A DNA stretch of 64,000 nucleotides from Siphonodentalium dalli. Lineage: Eukaryota; Mollusca; Scaphopoda; Gadilida; Siphonodentaliidae. The notes under the pieces were generated by a model, which saw only the letters and a program-made list of their open reading frames with translations, made no database searches and was not told the origin of the DNA. The DNA is taken from contig CP136063.1 in NCBI GenBank assembly GCA_032622095.1, positions 279,303,426 through 279,367,425 on the forward strand. Direction: 5' to 3'. The position numbers were made by a program, and so were the translations under genes. Shown here in pieces: positions 1 to 12,179 of this stretch. How positions within the stretch are numbered: the stretch's first letter is position 1; each line of letters opens with the position of its first letter.

Positions 1-412
1 TAAGTCGAGATAGTTTTACCCTGTGCCAATGCGACCATAGGTCGCCTCGCATATATAAGAGAATGCATTGGCCTAACAATTTTTTCCAATTTTAATAATT
101 TGTTCTTGTATTCTTTAACAAGTTTATAATTTCACCCATACAGAGCCCCAGACAAACACGTGCAGACGACACTATTCTATATGCTTCTATATCTGTGTGG
201 GGCTCCCTGCAGGGTAATGGATGTTTTTTTATTTTATGTCCTAAAACTTTTAAGAAACATTTATTTAAAAAAAATGATAAAAAATTGTGAGGCCAATGCA
301 TTCTCTTATATATGCGAGGCGACCTATGGTCGACTCGCATATATAAGAGAATGCATTGGCACAGGGTAAAAAAAATCCCGACTTACGACTGGATTTGATA
401 TGGCGGGTCACA
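1..412. mobile_element. Non-autonomous element, palindrome-core family, outer TIR type D (left end truncated)
   Basis: The right end reads GGCGGGTCACA at 402-412, preceded by the inverted sequence of the left end of a second copy at 55445-55910. The right palindrome (about 290-361) is intact: two arms of GCATTCTCTTATATATGCGA with a central ACCTATGGT. The left palindrome at 28-76 has lost its first arm. The spacer between them matches the 55.4 kb copy closely. The outer TIR starts TGTGACCCGCCATATC. No target duplication can be judged because the left end is incomplete. No coding sequence: short ORFs here are translations of the palindrome. Confidence 0.75.
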
Positions 413-2365
413 TATAGAGGGAAATGTGTGAAGTTGGTACGATAAAATCATTAAAATATGAAAACAAATATGAAAACTACAAGATGTATATTGCCTGGAA
501 TATAATTAGAAAATATAAATTATATTAAATATACACATTTGTGTTGATATACTATTACGTTACCGGCCAGACCTGATTCATGTTTTGCAGCCTGTTCTCC
601 CGAAACAAGCACATTATCTGCGTATAATATATAATGTTTTAGGTAGTTAATCTGCTTAGAATGGCCTCAGTTTGAGTAGCTAATGTGCTGAAAAAGATAA
701 CATTTTAGTCACATTATCGACTCATTATGAGGCGATTCTAAGCAGATTATGTGCGGACAATGACACAAATAAGACAACTCACGACTGTTCAGGTGTACGC
801 TCTTTAACTAGTGTTTTCACTGTGGCCCGCGCCATAAAACTAAATAACAGATAACAGTCCATTATCTGCTTACTTCAGAATCAAATAATCATATTATGTA
901 CCTATTTCACATTATAGTTCGATTATGCGCGTATTTCCACAAGGATGTGTTGTGGTTTTATAGGCTCAGGATAGACCACACAGAGGGTTAATTTGTCCAG
1001 GAAATCATTCCAGTTAACGTAGAAACTACCGGCCCCGTAAAACAACCGACAAACCAGCCCAGATACACGAATCAGGTTACCATTCATTGGTGGATCACAA
1101 ATTAGTGCTCTCGCTTCGTCATCTTATGTGCTTAAAGCCACATGGCGGTTTGCGATCTAAAATACACATATTATTTGCTTTTGAAATTTTCTCAGTATCG
1201 AAATAGGTCGATAAATATCTGAACTACCTTTCTACGGGCATTATGCAACCCAAAAAGACGCATTGAAGTAATGAAAAATACAACTGTGAATACGGTGTTT
1301 GGGTCCCAATCACAAAACAGCCATTTGCACGACATGGAACAGAAAAGAGCGTTGCGTGTTAGTCTATTCCTGATATGGTATCACAATAAAGAGCGTTCGT
1401 CTGTCTTCTGGGGAAAAGTTGAAAACAGCTAAAAAATGGCTGACTTGACAAGTGTTTATCAGAGCACAGGAAGTCGTATATCAATAGTTCATTTATTTAT
1501 CGACCTATCGTATCCGTCGCTCCAAATTACGTAAACGTACTGTTGGGGGGAGTCCGAATAATGTTGCAGAAAGGTAATTTTTATGCTAGATATCGGTGAT
1601 ATAATCTAATTGATTCTCATTGTTAAAATGAGCATGTATTTGAACTTATTATTGTTGGACTATTTAATCCATGCTTTGTTGTTATGCCAACATTGCATCA
1701 TAAGTCAAATAACACGCACTTCGGTTGATGGGAAACTGCCCCAAGCACAAAATATGAGTGTGTACTCGTATTTAAGTAACATCACAGCTTACAAATCGTG
1801 GGCAGTTAACATTGTCAATATCCAGGTTGGTTAAAACATATTTTTATTAGAAAACGCTATCGATGGATCGAGGCACAAGATTTAAAACAACGTAGAAACG
1901 CCTTTCCCACACACAATTAATAATACTGATCTCACATCGAAAGGCAAAATTAGAGTTATAGTCAGGTGGCTTAGCAAATTTAACGTTACCGGCCGGACAA
2001 AAGTACCAAATTTGGCATGGAGTTTCTTTTCGACCTATCTATTGATTTATCCTTGGAACCCACTTGATCGGTTCCGATTTTCCAAAATGGCGGCCAAAAT
2101 CCAAGATGGCCGCCAGAAAAAAGGAAATGTCATATATTTGGCTGTAAATGAACAAATGAGGTGTCAATTCAGGTGTTTCCGGGGTCACTGAAACAGATGC
2201 TGGTCATGGCATGTTGCTCGGGTCACCCATTTCCAAGATGGCGGCCAATATAACAGAAAATACACATGTTGTCACTGTTAAGTACATACTGGTAATATTT
2301 AGGAATTCTATCTACAATGTTTCAATACAATGTATCTCTACCAGACAGTTCACAATCGATGTATC
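413..2365. other. No gene recognised; small inverted repeat and repeated YY1-like motifs
   Basis: AT-rich sequence without a credible reading frame. An imperfect inverted repeat at about 646-755 has arms TAATCTGCTTAGAAT and ATTCTAAGCAGATTA, and CATTATCTGC recurs around it (610, 870), which suggests an old foldback element. ACGTTACCGGCC occurs at 554 and again at 1982. Between 2085 and 2250 AAGATGGC or AAAATGGC followed by GGCC or CGCC occurs three times, a motif like the YY1 consensus; similar sequence recurs near 58475. No promoter or RNA gene was recognised. Confidence 0.5.
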
Positions 2366-5300
2366 CTATTTGGATGAACATGTGCACCGACAAAGAGATG
2401 TGCAAGGCAGATTTGCCTTGCTGCATTTGCAGACTGTACAGGCCCTTTTGCAGCCACATTTCACGAATTCTCTGCACGCTTTAGACGCCTCTGGAATGGT
2501 AGACCAGACAGGTTCCCTTGTGTTCCCAACTTTCACCCACGCATAGTCGGTTGGACAAGGATTAGTTTGTTGAGATAACATGCATGTTGGCCAGATGCCA
2601 GCCTGGTATACTGCCCTCCTAGTGTGCTGGAGTAGTGCATTCTGAGTAGGTGGTATCTTGTCAACAGCTTGACTTTTCTGGCCGAACAGCTCCATCCGGG
2701 CACTGTTAACATTCATGGCGTTACTTGTTTTGTCATAAACTACGACAACTAGTCTCTCGATTCTTTGAAATGATTCATAATGTAAGTCAAGATGCTCAAA
2801 GGGATGTGCGGAAAGGTGCACAAAGGCATCAGTAACTTCATCATAACCCTTTACCCAACAGAACGGCCCTGTGCAAATGCATTCTCTTATATATGCGAGT
2901 CGACCATAGGTCGCCTCGCATATATAAGAGAATGCATCGGCTTAACACATTAAAAATTATAAAATTGTTAAAGAATGTAAGAAAAAATGGTAAAAAGTGT
3001 TAAAAAAAGATTTTTTTTAGGGCAATGCATTCTCTTATATATGCGAGGCGACCTATGGTCGACTCGCATATATAAGAGAATGCATTGGCACAGGGCATAA
3101 CTGTAACCATCACAATGTGGTCAATGAGCCGGTTCCAATGATATCCATATTTGTATGGTTTTATTGAGACAGACCCAAGATAATTTAGGCTGTTGAAGCT
3201 TTATTTGGCCGGTTTTGGCCGGTTTGTTTGGTAAAGGGTTAAACGCTGATGTAGTATCACATCCTGACAAGGAGTGGAAAACGGTTAGGGAACATGATTT
3301 CTGTTCACCAAGATGGGCACAAATGACATTGATGCTGTAATGAGCTTAGTTCTTTCCAGTTCCAAATGCTACCCAGAGATCAAGATCAGCATTTATCTGA
3401 GATAGGTCATGAAACACACCGATAACAACAACGACGACGTCTGTGTCCACAGTTCGCACCTCGATGGATTTTTCTCCATTCTCCAAAGCATGCTTCACGT
3501 GAACCACAATCCTAGTGTCTGCTTCTTCCTGATTGCAGCTGGACATTTCGATCTGCGTTCCAACACATGTAACATGCTCTCCAGCTGTGATATATACCGA
3601 ACACTCAGGAGGGATGCTGCAATCCGCAACTTTTGACGACAGGAATTCAAAGAGTTCCTTCTTGTTGATTGGATCACAGAGGAAGTCATTCCAGTTGCCC
3701 GGCAGCTTGGTGTCACCTGATACTTTCCTACGCACACCTTTGCCTCGTTTCTCCCTGGTTCCCTCCTTCAGGCTATCTGGCCGGTATTCGTCCCACACAA
3801 CATCCACTCGCTTTGTGTCACGCAGCTGACGTTCCAGTTGGGGTATAAACACATTGTCAGCATATTCCTGGAATGTTGAGACATTTGTTACAGGCAACGC
3901 ATGTACTGTCACCGCACCATCCAGAACTTTGCAGTCATATAATACAGGTGCATCTGTCTGGTTTGGTTCCTCGATACATTGTAACAGATGACATTTGGTA
4001 CAAGGCAGATTCAGCTTTCCAAACTCAGACAGGGATGGAGGATACGACTGAACTTTGTGTGCAAAGAATTCACTGAGGTCACCATCTCTATTTTGTAAAG
4101 AGATGTATAACTGGCCGAAGAGTGCCATATTGTTCTCAAGCACCTTTACTTTCTTGCAACCCTTCGTTCTGACTTTGAGCTTTGTTGAGAACAGGAGTAG
4201 TGAATTCTTTGAGATCGTATCATGTATGGGGTGACTCCGATCCACGAGCACAGTATTCACATACTCTTGATACTTCTTTGTGCCTGTGTCTTCCAGTGTA
4301 CGAATTGTATTCACTACGGCCTCATTCGTGCAGTTACGACTATCAAGAGTTACCAACTCTGGGAAGTCATCCAGGAAGGGATTTCCCATCTGACGTGTTG
4401 TGTTAGATAGGTTATCAACCTGTCGCTGGAAGGTTTTCTGTGCTGCAAGTCCCTGTTCATGGTGTTCGAAGTTAGCGAGGTTTTCCGGATCATCGTCATG
4501 AAGATATCCATTCTCGTACTATCTCAGAAGTCTGGCAAGCTCGGGTCCAGCGGTCATCCAGCGTCTAAAGGCAACTGGATTCTCAGTGAGTCCTACTGCA
4601 CCACCGGATGCTTTCAACACTTTATTATCCTGCTCAAGCGCTTGGTCTATTGGGATCGCAGAGTATCTGTGTGACGACTTTGCGATTGTCCAGTGATTCC
4701 GAGTTTCAAACTCATCTTTGATCTCTTGTGGCAGCGCCTTCATGTCTATGGTGTGTACAGGCAGCCACCGAGAATAGTTCACATGGTCTAACGCAAAGAA
4801 CAATGGTACGAGTGCCTCTAATACAGTAACATACAATGGGAAGTTTCTCTCCCGATGAGCTCTAACAAATATGAGAATCAGAATTTCATAGTGTGCGATC
4901 GTGGGATATTTCTTACACATTTGTTCCAGCCAGTTGCTGAAACTCTCATCAACATTAGATATCTGGTTGAATGCTTCATTCAGTAGCCTGTGAAGAACAA
5001 GAACAGTGACATGGTGGGCATGCCGGGTCCTGGTAATGTGTGATACTTTCAGGAATGAATCAGCTGTTCCAGATGAAGCAACTTCAGATTCAGTGAGAGC
5101 TGTCGTCCAACCTGACCCATCTAATAAATCGCCAACAGTGTTCCATAGCGCCTTCTCAATTTGCAGTCCGCCCATCATAACTACATAGACTTTCTCGCCA
5201 TAGAGATCTGGCCATTTCCATTGTACGTACTTGGCGAGCGTGAACAGAGGCTGGTAAAACGTAATCACTGGGATTTGTCCTGGGTTGAGATACTCTGTTG

Positions 5301-7130
5301 CCTGCCGATGTACATCCATGCCATGTTTAATGATTGCTGGTGTGTCTGTTTTTTCATAGAAGAGAGGGAGCAGTGCACATATTGCTGTTAGCTCTGATGT
5401 TGGCTGTTGTTGAGTGGCGTGATAAGCAGACCATGTAAGTGAACTCGTCTTGCGCAGTTCCACATCACTGATATGTTGAAGACTATGTTTTATCCAGTCA
5501 TATTCTTCACGTTTTGCTTCTGCCAGGTCAAGCTTCACAGGTTCACTATTACTCTCTGGTACCTGAACACCAGTAGTCTTCAACGAAACTGCAGGAGCAT
5601 AAGCATAATGGTATGGAAGCGGGTGAGTATGCGCCCTTGATGGCGGTAATGTGACAGGTTCCCTCGTGCTTGGGAATTGAAATGTACTAATGCCAGTGCC
5701 ATGAAAATATATCGTGGCTGTTGTTGCACTTGGATTGTGGTCGAGATTGTCAAGAGCGCCCACAGTAAAGAGTCCTTTTCGCAGAATAGTTGGTGCTACT
5801 ACACCATCATCTTCAAACCTCTCACATACAGCTGTGTCGAGCCACTCTTCAATCTGCATCACCCTGTCATAGGAAACACTGATACCCATCTGGTGTAACT
5901 GTTGGATGATCTTCTTACTTCTAGTCAATGCGTGCATATTTATGCCAATGTAAATTGGTAGTGGAGGTTCTCTGTCCAGAGTGTGCCTGACGTTCGTAGG
6001 CGAATTAGGTTTACGTTTCTTGACGTTGTGGACGATGGTTTGTCCAACAGTTAGACACACTTGTGAATCGTTACTCTCTATCAGATTTGGACCATTAACA
6101 ACCATTAACAAACACTGTAGACTCGATGGTAATCATTTCTCCTGACAACCAGATGGAAACTGGCCGGTGAATTGGAATCCTTCACGATGAAAGATATTTC
6201 TAACGATTGTTGCTGCTTGTGCCATTATCAGGGCATCTTCAGTAAAGTCACGTTTTTTCAGGGCATCTTTAATCATGTCTTTCATTCCATCCTTGAATAT
6301 TATAACGATGTTCCGGCCATCATGGTGTGCTTGTGCATCAGAGAACCGTTCAAGCAACTGCTCCTTAAATCTGGTTTTGTTGATAGCCTTTGTAATGTTC
6401 AGCTCCTCAAGCCGATTAACATACAGGGTGTGTATCTCTGATAATTTGAAGATAAGAGTTCCAGCATTGACTGACATTTCAATATGACCAGCAAGTTCAA
6501 CAACTGTTCTTGCCTCATTCATTATATCGTCAGTGTTTGTTGTTGCCTTCTTTAACTGTCTCATATGACTGCGATATCGATTTCGAAGGTGGGTCAAACG
6601 TGTTAAATGATATGTCGCATCCATGGCCGTGAGATCTGACCCAACAATCCCAGCAAGTAGCTGGGTATCCTGCAGTTCACTAACCATAGTCTTAAGGCCC
6701 GTATCCATGTCATATTATGAAACGTGGTGGAGGGGATTATCCTCGTCGGCGCCTTTCTCGCAAAAGAAACATTGTTCTATCATGATGATTGAGCGCCGCT
6801 TACTAGGTTGTCTACCTTGTTCATTATCATTTTCATGTGGATTGGATTCATTTCGCTTTCTCGCTCTTGCCAGTTTGTAGTTGCTGAACTGTACATGACA
6901 GGATTTATGCCACGACGCAGAATTTTCACAAACGTGTCAACGGTTTGATCACTCCCAAACTTTAGTCCGATTGGGAGCAGATTAATCTCACGGAACTGTT
7001 CAACATTCGTCAAGAATGACTGATACGCAGATGTCTTATCGCCGCCTACTGACGGGTTGAGAAGGGCACATCTTAAGTCTTCAGCTGTTTTTTCTTGGCA
7101 GATGTTGCATCGGCTAAAGTCTAGCTCCAT
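2366..7130 (-). pseudogene. Broken copy of a repeat-associated large ORF family with C-terminal CXC cysteine motif
   Basis: Read on the minus strand, the ORFs 7130-6780, 6708-6133, 6111-4519, 4389-3346 and 2821-2366 join into one protein. The segments between them stay readable in the flanking frame except for single lesions: a frameshift near 6780-6800, TAA at 6715-6717, TGA at 6133-6135, TAG at 4519-4521 and TAA at 3346-3348. A 392-bp transposon (2847-3238) splits the 3' part, with CDTTSAF before it and DEVTDAFVHLS after it. The N-terminus has CNICQEK and CFFCEKG zinc-ribbon-like pairs. The middle has NPGQIPV, GSGWTT and FFALDHVNYSRW. The C-terminal half has EEADTRIVVHV and SGCDTTSAF, and the tail has FVKCGCKRAC and KCSKANLPC, like a tesmin/TSO1 CXC motif. 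I recognise this as a multi-copy family in cnidarian, echinoderm, mollusc and fish assemblies, probably spread by transposition; its biochemical function is unknown to me. About 15 codons of the family pattern seem missing at the transposon junction. Certainly non-functional as it stands. Confidence 0.8.
2847..3238. mobile_element. piggyBac-like MITE, palindrome-core family, TIR type A (inserted in the CXC-family pseudogene)
   Basis: Ends are CCCTTTACCCAACAGAACGG (left) and the inverse ending TTTGGTAAAGGG (right). The right flank is TTAA (3239-3242) and the left is ATAA (2843-2846), a one-base decayed TTAA. Two palindromic modules at about 2872-2941 and 3023-3088 lie in opposite orientation, recognised by the asymmetric centres GACCATAGGTCGCC and GGCGACCTATGGTC. 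The longer right subterminal region (3090-3238) contains the type A arm with GGCCGGTTTTGGCCGG. No transposase. The TTAA-plus-CCC...GGG layout is the piggyBac pattern. Confidence 0.85.
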
Positions 7131-7139
7131 GCTGCTTTA

Positions 7140-7430
7140 TCTGAAAATGGATAGGATACTGTAGTTTTGAAACAAAACCAAATATGGACAGAATAAAGGG
7201 CGTTATTCGGTGAACAAAGCCAAATATGGAAAATAGCTTGCAAACAGCCGTAGGCGTAAATATGGACAGAATAAAGAGCGTTATTCGGTTAACAATACCA
7301 AATATGGATTGTGTTAACCACTCCCTACCAAGGACGGTGACAGGCGGCATGGAGAAGGAGTGCTCGGACGTTCTCAAAAGCGGTCCGATGACCATTCCCG
7401 TGGATTTTTACCCTTAGATAGCAAGTTTGG
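7140..7430. repeat. Short direct duplication upstream of the CXC-family pseudogene
   Basis: A segment of about 45 bp running from AATATGGACAGAATAAAG through GCGTTATTCGG to CCAAATATGGA is present at about 7181-7229 and again at about 7257-7308. The two copies differ by a few bases. No gene is recognised. The block sits next to the N-terminal end of the pseudogene and may be the promoter-side flank of that repeat family, but nothing shows this directly. Confidence 0.5.
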
Positions 7431-7885
7431 GCTAAATCCGCCCGGCAGTTTTGCCGGCCATAGCTAACAGACAAACAACAAACAACAAACAGACAGAAGT
7501 TCCAAAATATATAGTAGACTAGCCGATGAGCCCGACGTTGTCCGGGCTATTCAAAAACCAAATTTCAAGTCGATAGCTCCACCCGTTTCCGAGATCTGGT
7601 CTGCGCATGCGCGAAGCTGGCGTCGCACGGGCTCGGCGACCCGATAAAATTCGTATCCGGGGCAAGATACATTCACATAGCAAATTTCAAGTCGATAACT
7701 CCACCCGTTTCGGAGATCTCGTCTGCGCATGCGCGAAGCGGGCGCCGCACGGACTCGCCAATACGACAACGACGACCGCCTGGTCAGACTACACACACTT
7801 ACCAAGTTTCGTCCCGATCGGTCGATAATCGTAGATTTGTATAAATGACATACATACAGACATACAGACAGACAGAGATGTTCAA
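7430..7885 (-). mobile_element. Helitron-like non-autonomous elements, head-to-tail junction (minus strand)
   Basis: On the minus strand the element ending at 7519 finishes with the hairpin GCCCGGACAACGTCGGGC followed by TCATCGGCTAG, the layout of a Helitron 3' end (GC hairpin, short spacer, CTRR). The next bases (7518 downwards) are TCTACTATATATTTTGG, which matches the 5' end of the elements at 32353 and 32956, so two units are joined CTAG|TC. The upstream unit (about 7885-7519) holds two imperfect copies of a 120-bp block (7560-7637 and 7680-7757) with CCACCCGTTTC and TGCGCATGCGCGAAG. A GTCTGT-rich stretch lies near each 5' end. No Rep/helicase gene. Confidence 0.6.
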
Positions 7886-7888
7886 AAT

Positions 7889-8098
7889 TGTTATGTTCTT
7901 TAGGGATTGACTAAACAAGACGTCCGTCAAGCTCTAATTCTATTATTAAACCCACATACAATATACAAGCATCTGGTCTAACTCTAGCTGTGGCAGTTCC
8001 TCACACATGGCATGCACCAATATATATAGCGTAGGCGGTACATATCTATGTTAACATTTCACTCAATGTCTGTAGATAGATATACGACATATAACACA
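7889..8098 (-). repeat. Possible LTR downstream of the gypsy pol remnant
   Basis: On the minus strand this 210-bp stretch starts TGTGTTATATG and ends GAACATAACA, so it has the TG...CA ends of an LTR. It is preceded by a purine-rich AGAGGAGA that could be the polypurine tract, and it follows the pol stop codon by about 185 bp, as expected for a 3' LTR. No second copy is in the window, so it cannot be confirmed by comparison. Just beyond it lies Helitron-like sequence, so the retroelement may have inserted near a Helitron 5' end. Confidence 0.4.
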
Positions 8099-8282
8099 TC
8101 TCCTCTATAAAGAAGTTTCATGCAAATTTGTTTTATGTATATAGCCGAACTTTTTGATTATATATAACTAACATGTTAGTAAGATAATTATGTCCTTATA
8201 ATGTCTTAGCGACCATCATAACATATTGGTAATGGTTATATACACTACACCAATGGCCAACCAATTGACAGTTTAAATATTG

Positions 8283-10195
8283 CTAGTCACTGAAGCGACT
8301 TGGAGTTTTGATAACACGACCATATTTGCTAACACTGGAACGTGTTGGAATGTCAGGTGGTATCGCCACAAGTGTATCTGACAAATGGTTATTTTGTGGT
8401 AATTGCGAAACATTCGCTGGCTGCAAGTTCACACACGTGTTTCTTACTTGTGTCCTATTTGGTCTATAAATTCCACAATCGTCTGTTCTCACGCGATAAT
8501 ATCTCGGTTCCACAACTTTGTCAATTACTGTTCCTGGGGTCCAATGTTTATTGTCCTTATCATAGATGTTCACATCCTGGTTTGGTTTGAGAACTGTCAG
8601 AGTTCGTTTCGCCTTCCTGTCGTAAAACTGTTTTTGGTGTACTTGCATTCTTCTCCTGTCATTCTTGACATAAACCTGTTTCGTCGGTGATAGCATTTCC
8701 GTGGGAATCGGTATATTTGTTCGCAATCGTCTACCGAAACATAACTGACTCGGTGATTTATCGCCGACAATAGGTGTGTCTCTGTATGCAAGAATCGCAA
8801 GATATGGGTCAGTTCCTGCTTCCTTGGCTTTTCGCAATATGAATTTTACAACACCCACATATCTCTCTGAAAGTCCATTTGACTGGGGGAATCTGGGTGA
8901 ACTTGTAACGTGATTAATACCCCATTCGTCCGTGAATGATTTGAATTGTTCACGGACATAATTAGTTGCATTATCCGATATCAAGGTCTGCACTATTCCA
9001 TGTCTCGCCATCATTGATTTTAGTTTGGTGATCACTTCTGATTGTTCAGAAGTGCTATTTCGAAGAAATTAGAGTAATAGTCCATCATCAGAATATAGTT
9101 CTTCCCATTGAAAGTAAACACATCTGTCCCTGCTTTTGACCACGGTGTGTCTGGTCTGTCATGTTGTATCAGCGGTTCGCGTCCTTGCTGCGGTTGGTAT
9201 TTTGCACATATGTCACATTGTGCCACTGTCTGTTTTATTTGCTTCATCATGCCAACTCAAAACATTGAATAGCGGGCTCGGTCAGAACATTTGATCATTC
9301 CTTGATGTCCTTTGTGTATTCTCACTAACATCTCAGTTCGACATTGTTTTGGAATGATGATTTTGGTTCCATTGAATATCAAATCTTCACTACATGTTAG
9401 TTCATCACGAAAATTGAAGTAGTCCTTGATGATATCCGCTCCATCCTTTCGGTCATTCGGCCATCCTGACGTGATGACGCGTTTCAAAACTACCATCTCG
9501 GCGTCCGATTTTACTGCATCTTTGAACTTCTCAATCATGCCCTCGGTGAACGGTAGATATGTTCGAATCATGTGCACCTGGTAATCCAGTTCTTTCTCGA
9601 GAGCTGAATCACCACGCTCAAGTGGCTGAGGTGCACGGGACAACGCATCTGGGATTACTAATTCCTTTCCCGGAATCCATTGGAATTTGAATTGGTATTT
9701 CTGTAGACGTAGCATCATCCTCTCAATTCTTGGCGGAGCACATGCTAAACACTTTGTGAACAAAAATTGTAATGGCTTATGATCATTGAGCACTGTGAAA
9801 TTATTTCCGTACACATACTGATGAAATCGCTCAATTCCGTATACCACACTGAGCAGCTCAAGCTCAATTTGGCTCCAATTTGTCTCACTTTCGGTGAGAC
9901 ACCTAGAGGCAAATGAAACGGGATGCCCCTCTTGAATTATACTGACACCAATGCCACTCCTTGAAGCATCGCAAGCCACAACTACTTGCTTATTCCGATC
10001 ATAGAATTTAAGCACAGGAGCTGAAATCAACAGCTCTTTCAGCCGACGGAACACTTTCGTGTGATTTTCCGTCCAGCAGAACACGACGTTTTCCTTTAAC
10101 AACCTCTCAGTAGAGTTGTCTCCTCGGACAGATTTTGAATGAACTTGCTAACGTAAGTTAGCATCCGTAGAAATCTGCGCACATCATCTTTCGAG
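8283..10195 (-). pseudogene. pol: Ty3/gypsy retrotransposon pol remnant (end of RT, RNase H, integrase)
   Basis: The reading order on the minus strand is: last part of reverse transcriptase/connection (about 10195-10110), RNase H (ORF 10102-9257), integrase zinc-binding and catalytic core (9250-9032, then 9035-8283). RNase H residues visible are the D of VACDASRSGIG, the E of IELELLSV and the D of LNDHKPLQF. Integrase shows the H-H part in IHKGHQG, the C-C pair in CDICAKY, and catalytic D-D-E in AGTDVF, ISDNATNYV and NGLSERYVG. Lesions: a frameshift near 10120, an in-frame TGA near 9252 where a Trp is expected, and a frameshift at about 9034. Gag, protease and most of RT are missing; the sequence breaks at the 45-bp repeat at 10193. 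A dead, 5'-deleted copy. Confidence 0.9.
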
Positions 10196-10997
10196 TCTGC
10201 TCTAGACTAAGTACAAATACAAAGACAACACATTTGTAGCAGATAGCCGCTGGCTTTATTGGTGACAAGGTGAAAAACAGACATTCCAGCAACGGCCGTC
10301 AGAAACATTTGGAAGAAGAAAACTTTTTAATTTCCGTGCCAATAGCATGGCTAGTAACTTCATACTGTCTTATATGCTAATGCAGTATACTCATACAGTT
10401 GGTAAATATCTTCTCAAACCAAGATTTTCAAACAACTTGATTTAACTGACAGCCGTTTACAGAAGGCATTCAGGCATTAAAACAGAGATAAAACCACTGT
10501 GTGGAGAAAACAACTCTGTAAGCTTTGAATACTCTTGCCTGCATACATGCAGAAAACCAAACATATGCAATTGATGCATTATATGCATATATAAACATCA
10601 TCAATATGAATCCCACGCGATTAGTTCCAATTCGTAATAATTTGATTCCAGCAAAGCACTGAATTCCAAAATTCAGAAAAAAATCTACACAATACGTGAG
10701 CTCCATTAATTTGAAATATCCACATGTTCTTTTAATTTAAATTTAAATTTGATACGTGCACCTTGCGAGACCAGACCGGCTAAAGTGACCAGAACATTAG
10801 CACACCCGGTAAGCCCGACCACGGCTTACACTCAATCACTCATTATCACTAACCACGTGCCTGAGATCCACAGTGACAACGACTCAGTTGTACTCATACG
10901 TTACGCCTCAGACAAAAGTGTTGTACTATACTGCGAAACGTCCAAAACAAATAGTCTGCTCTAGACTAAGTACAAATACAAAGACAACACATTTGTA
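10193..10997. repeat. Perfect 45-bp direct repeats bounding about 715 bp
   Basis: The 45 bp from AGTCTGCTCTAGACTAAG to AACACATTTGTA occur at 10193-10237 and identically at 10953-10997. The left copy is the exact breakpoint of the gypsy pol remnant and the right copy is followed by Helitron-like sequence. The 715 bp between are AT-rich and carry no recognised gene. The repeat is far too long for a target duplication of a known transposase; a local duplication or ectopic recombination product fits better. Confidence 0.7.
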
Positions 10998-11440
10998 CAA
11001 ATGGACAATTCAAGGTCAAATCGCGCAATTCGCCGAAAAGCAGAGGGGAAACAGCCCGGACGAAGTCGGGTCCACCTGCTAGTATATATATACTAGCAGG
11101 TGGACCCGGTGGTCAAGGTGACGTCGCACGGGCAAATTAATAGGCATATGCCACTCCCCGGCCGAAATTTTCCCCCACATACCAAGTTTCATCGAAATCC
11201 CGTGATATTCGGGCGTTTGGCCTTGAAATTACCCGATTTCAAGGTCAAGTTGACGTCGCATGGGCAACTTAATATGCCTATGTCACTCCCCGGTCGAAAA
11301 TACCCCCACATACCAAGTTTCATCAAAATCGGTCCAGCCGTTTTTGAGTTCATCGATTACACACACACACACACACCCTTCCTCACCCTCACACACACCC
11401 TCACACACACAAACACACAGATCCTCCATAATATATGAAT
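10998..11440. mobile_element. Two Helitron-like 3' ends facing each other
   Basis: On the plus strand a short element ends with CCCGGACGAAGTCGGG, TCCACCTG and CTAG (11079-11082). On the minus strand another element runs from about 11440 to 11093 and ends CCACCTGCTAG. The two 3' ends are separated only by an alternating TA tract, so the junction forms a palindrome (CTAG-TATATATATA-CTAG). The minus element contains the shared subrepeats ATACCAAGTTTCATC and TTGAAATTACCCGATTTCAA, plus a CA-rich tract (11360-11420) near its 5' end. Confidence 0.6.
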
Positions 11441-12179
11441 ATTTATTACATGTATGTACATACAGATATACCGATTTCGGCACATCTTGCCTTTTCAATA
11501 GCTTGGAGTCACCTACCTCAGAGGAGAATTTCTTCTTTTTTTAAATATATATATATATATATATATATAGTCGTCTGCGATCATCACATCCACTGACTTC
11601 AAGTTTTGTGAATAAAAAGTTCCCAAACGGTGCTAACTTTAATTATTAATCAGTTGTGGTTGGTTCTATAGGATCATATGGCCCTATGTCTGTTGTATAT
11701 TCCTAGCTAGTAGACTTATTTCGAAACTCTAAGACAAAGGGCTATATTAAAACTATCTCAAGTTGCAGGTAGGCTGGTTGGGGTGCAGAATAGCAAAGTT
11801 GTATACATACAAAATGTTCTCTACTTTGAATGATTACACACAGACGTGCAACACATGTGTATGTACAGATGAAGATTCACATCCAAGACAGATGATCAAT
11901 CTATCCGAAGATATTTCGGAGGGAATAAACTGGTGATCTATAAGTTGAAGTCGTAGTCAAATGAAGTTTTGAAGCTAGACCATAGAACGATAGATGATAC
12001 CTAATCTAGGATATGTATATAGAGTATTAGGATATAAATATATAAAAGAGTAGAAATTCCATTAAAGCTCCAACATGGAGACTTCCAATAATTATAACTA
12101 TTTACAGCACCATGAAAACAAAGGGATTTATCCAGGTAAATGGACCATCCATTCCAAACTACTCTAGAAGTATACTTAA
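11441..12179. other. No gene recognised
   Basis: AT-rich sequence with an (AT)n tract at about 11545-11570. No credible ORF, RNA gene or repeat boundary was recognised before the TTAA element at 12180. Confidence 0.5.
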
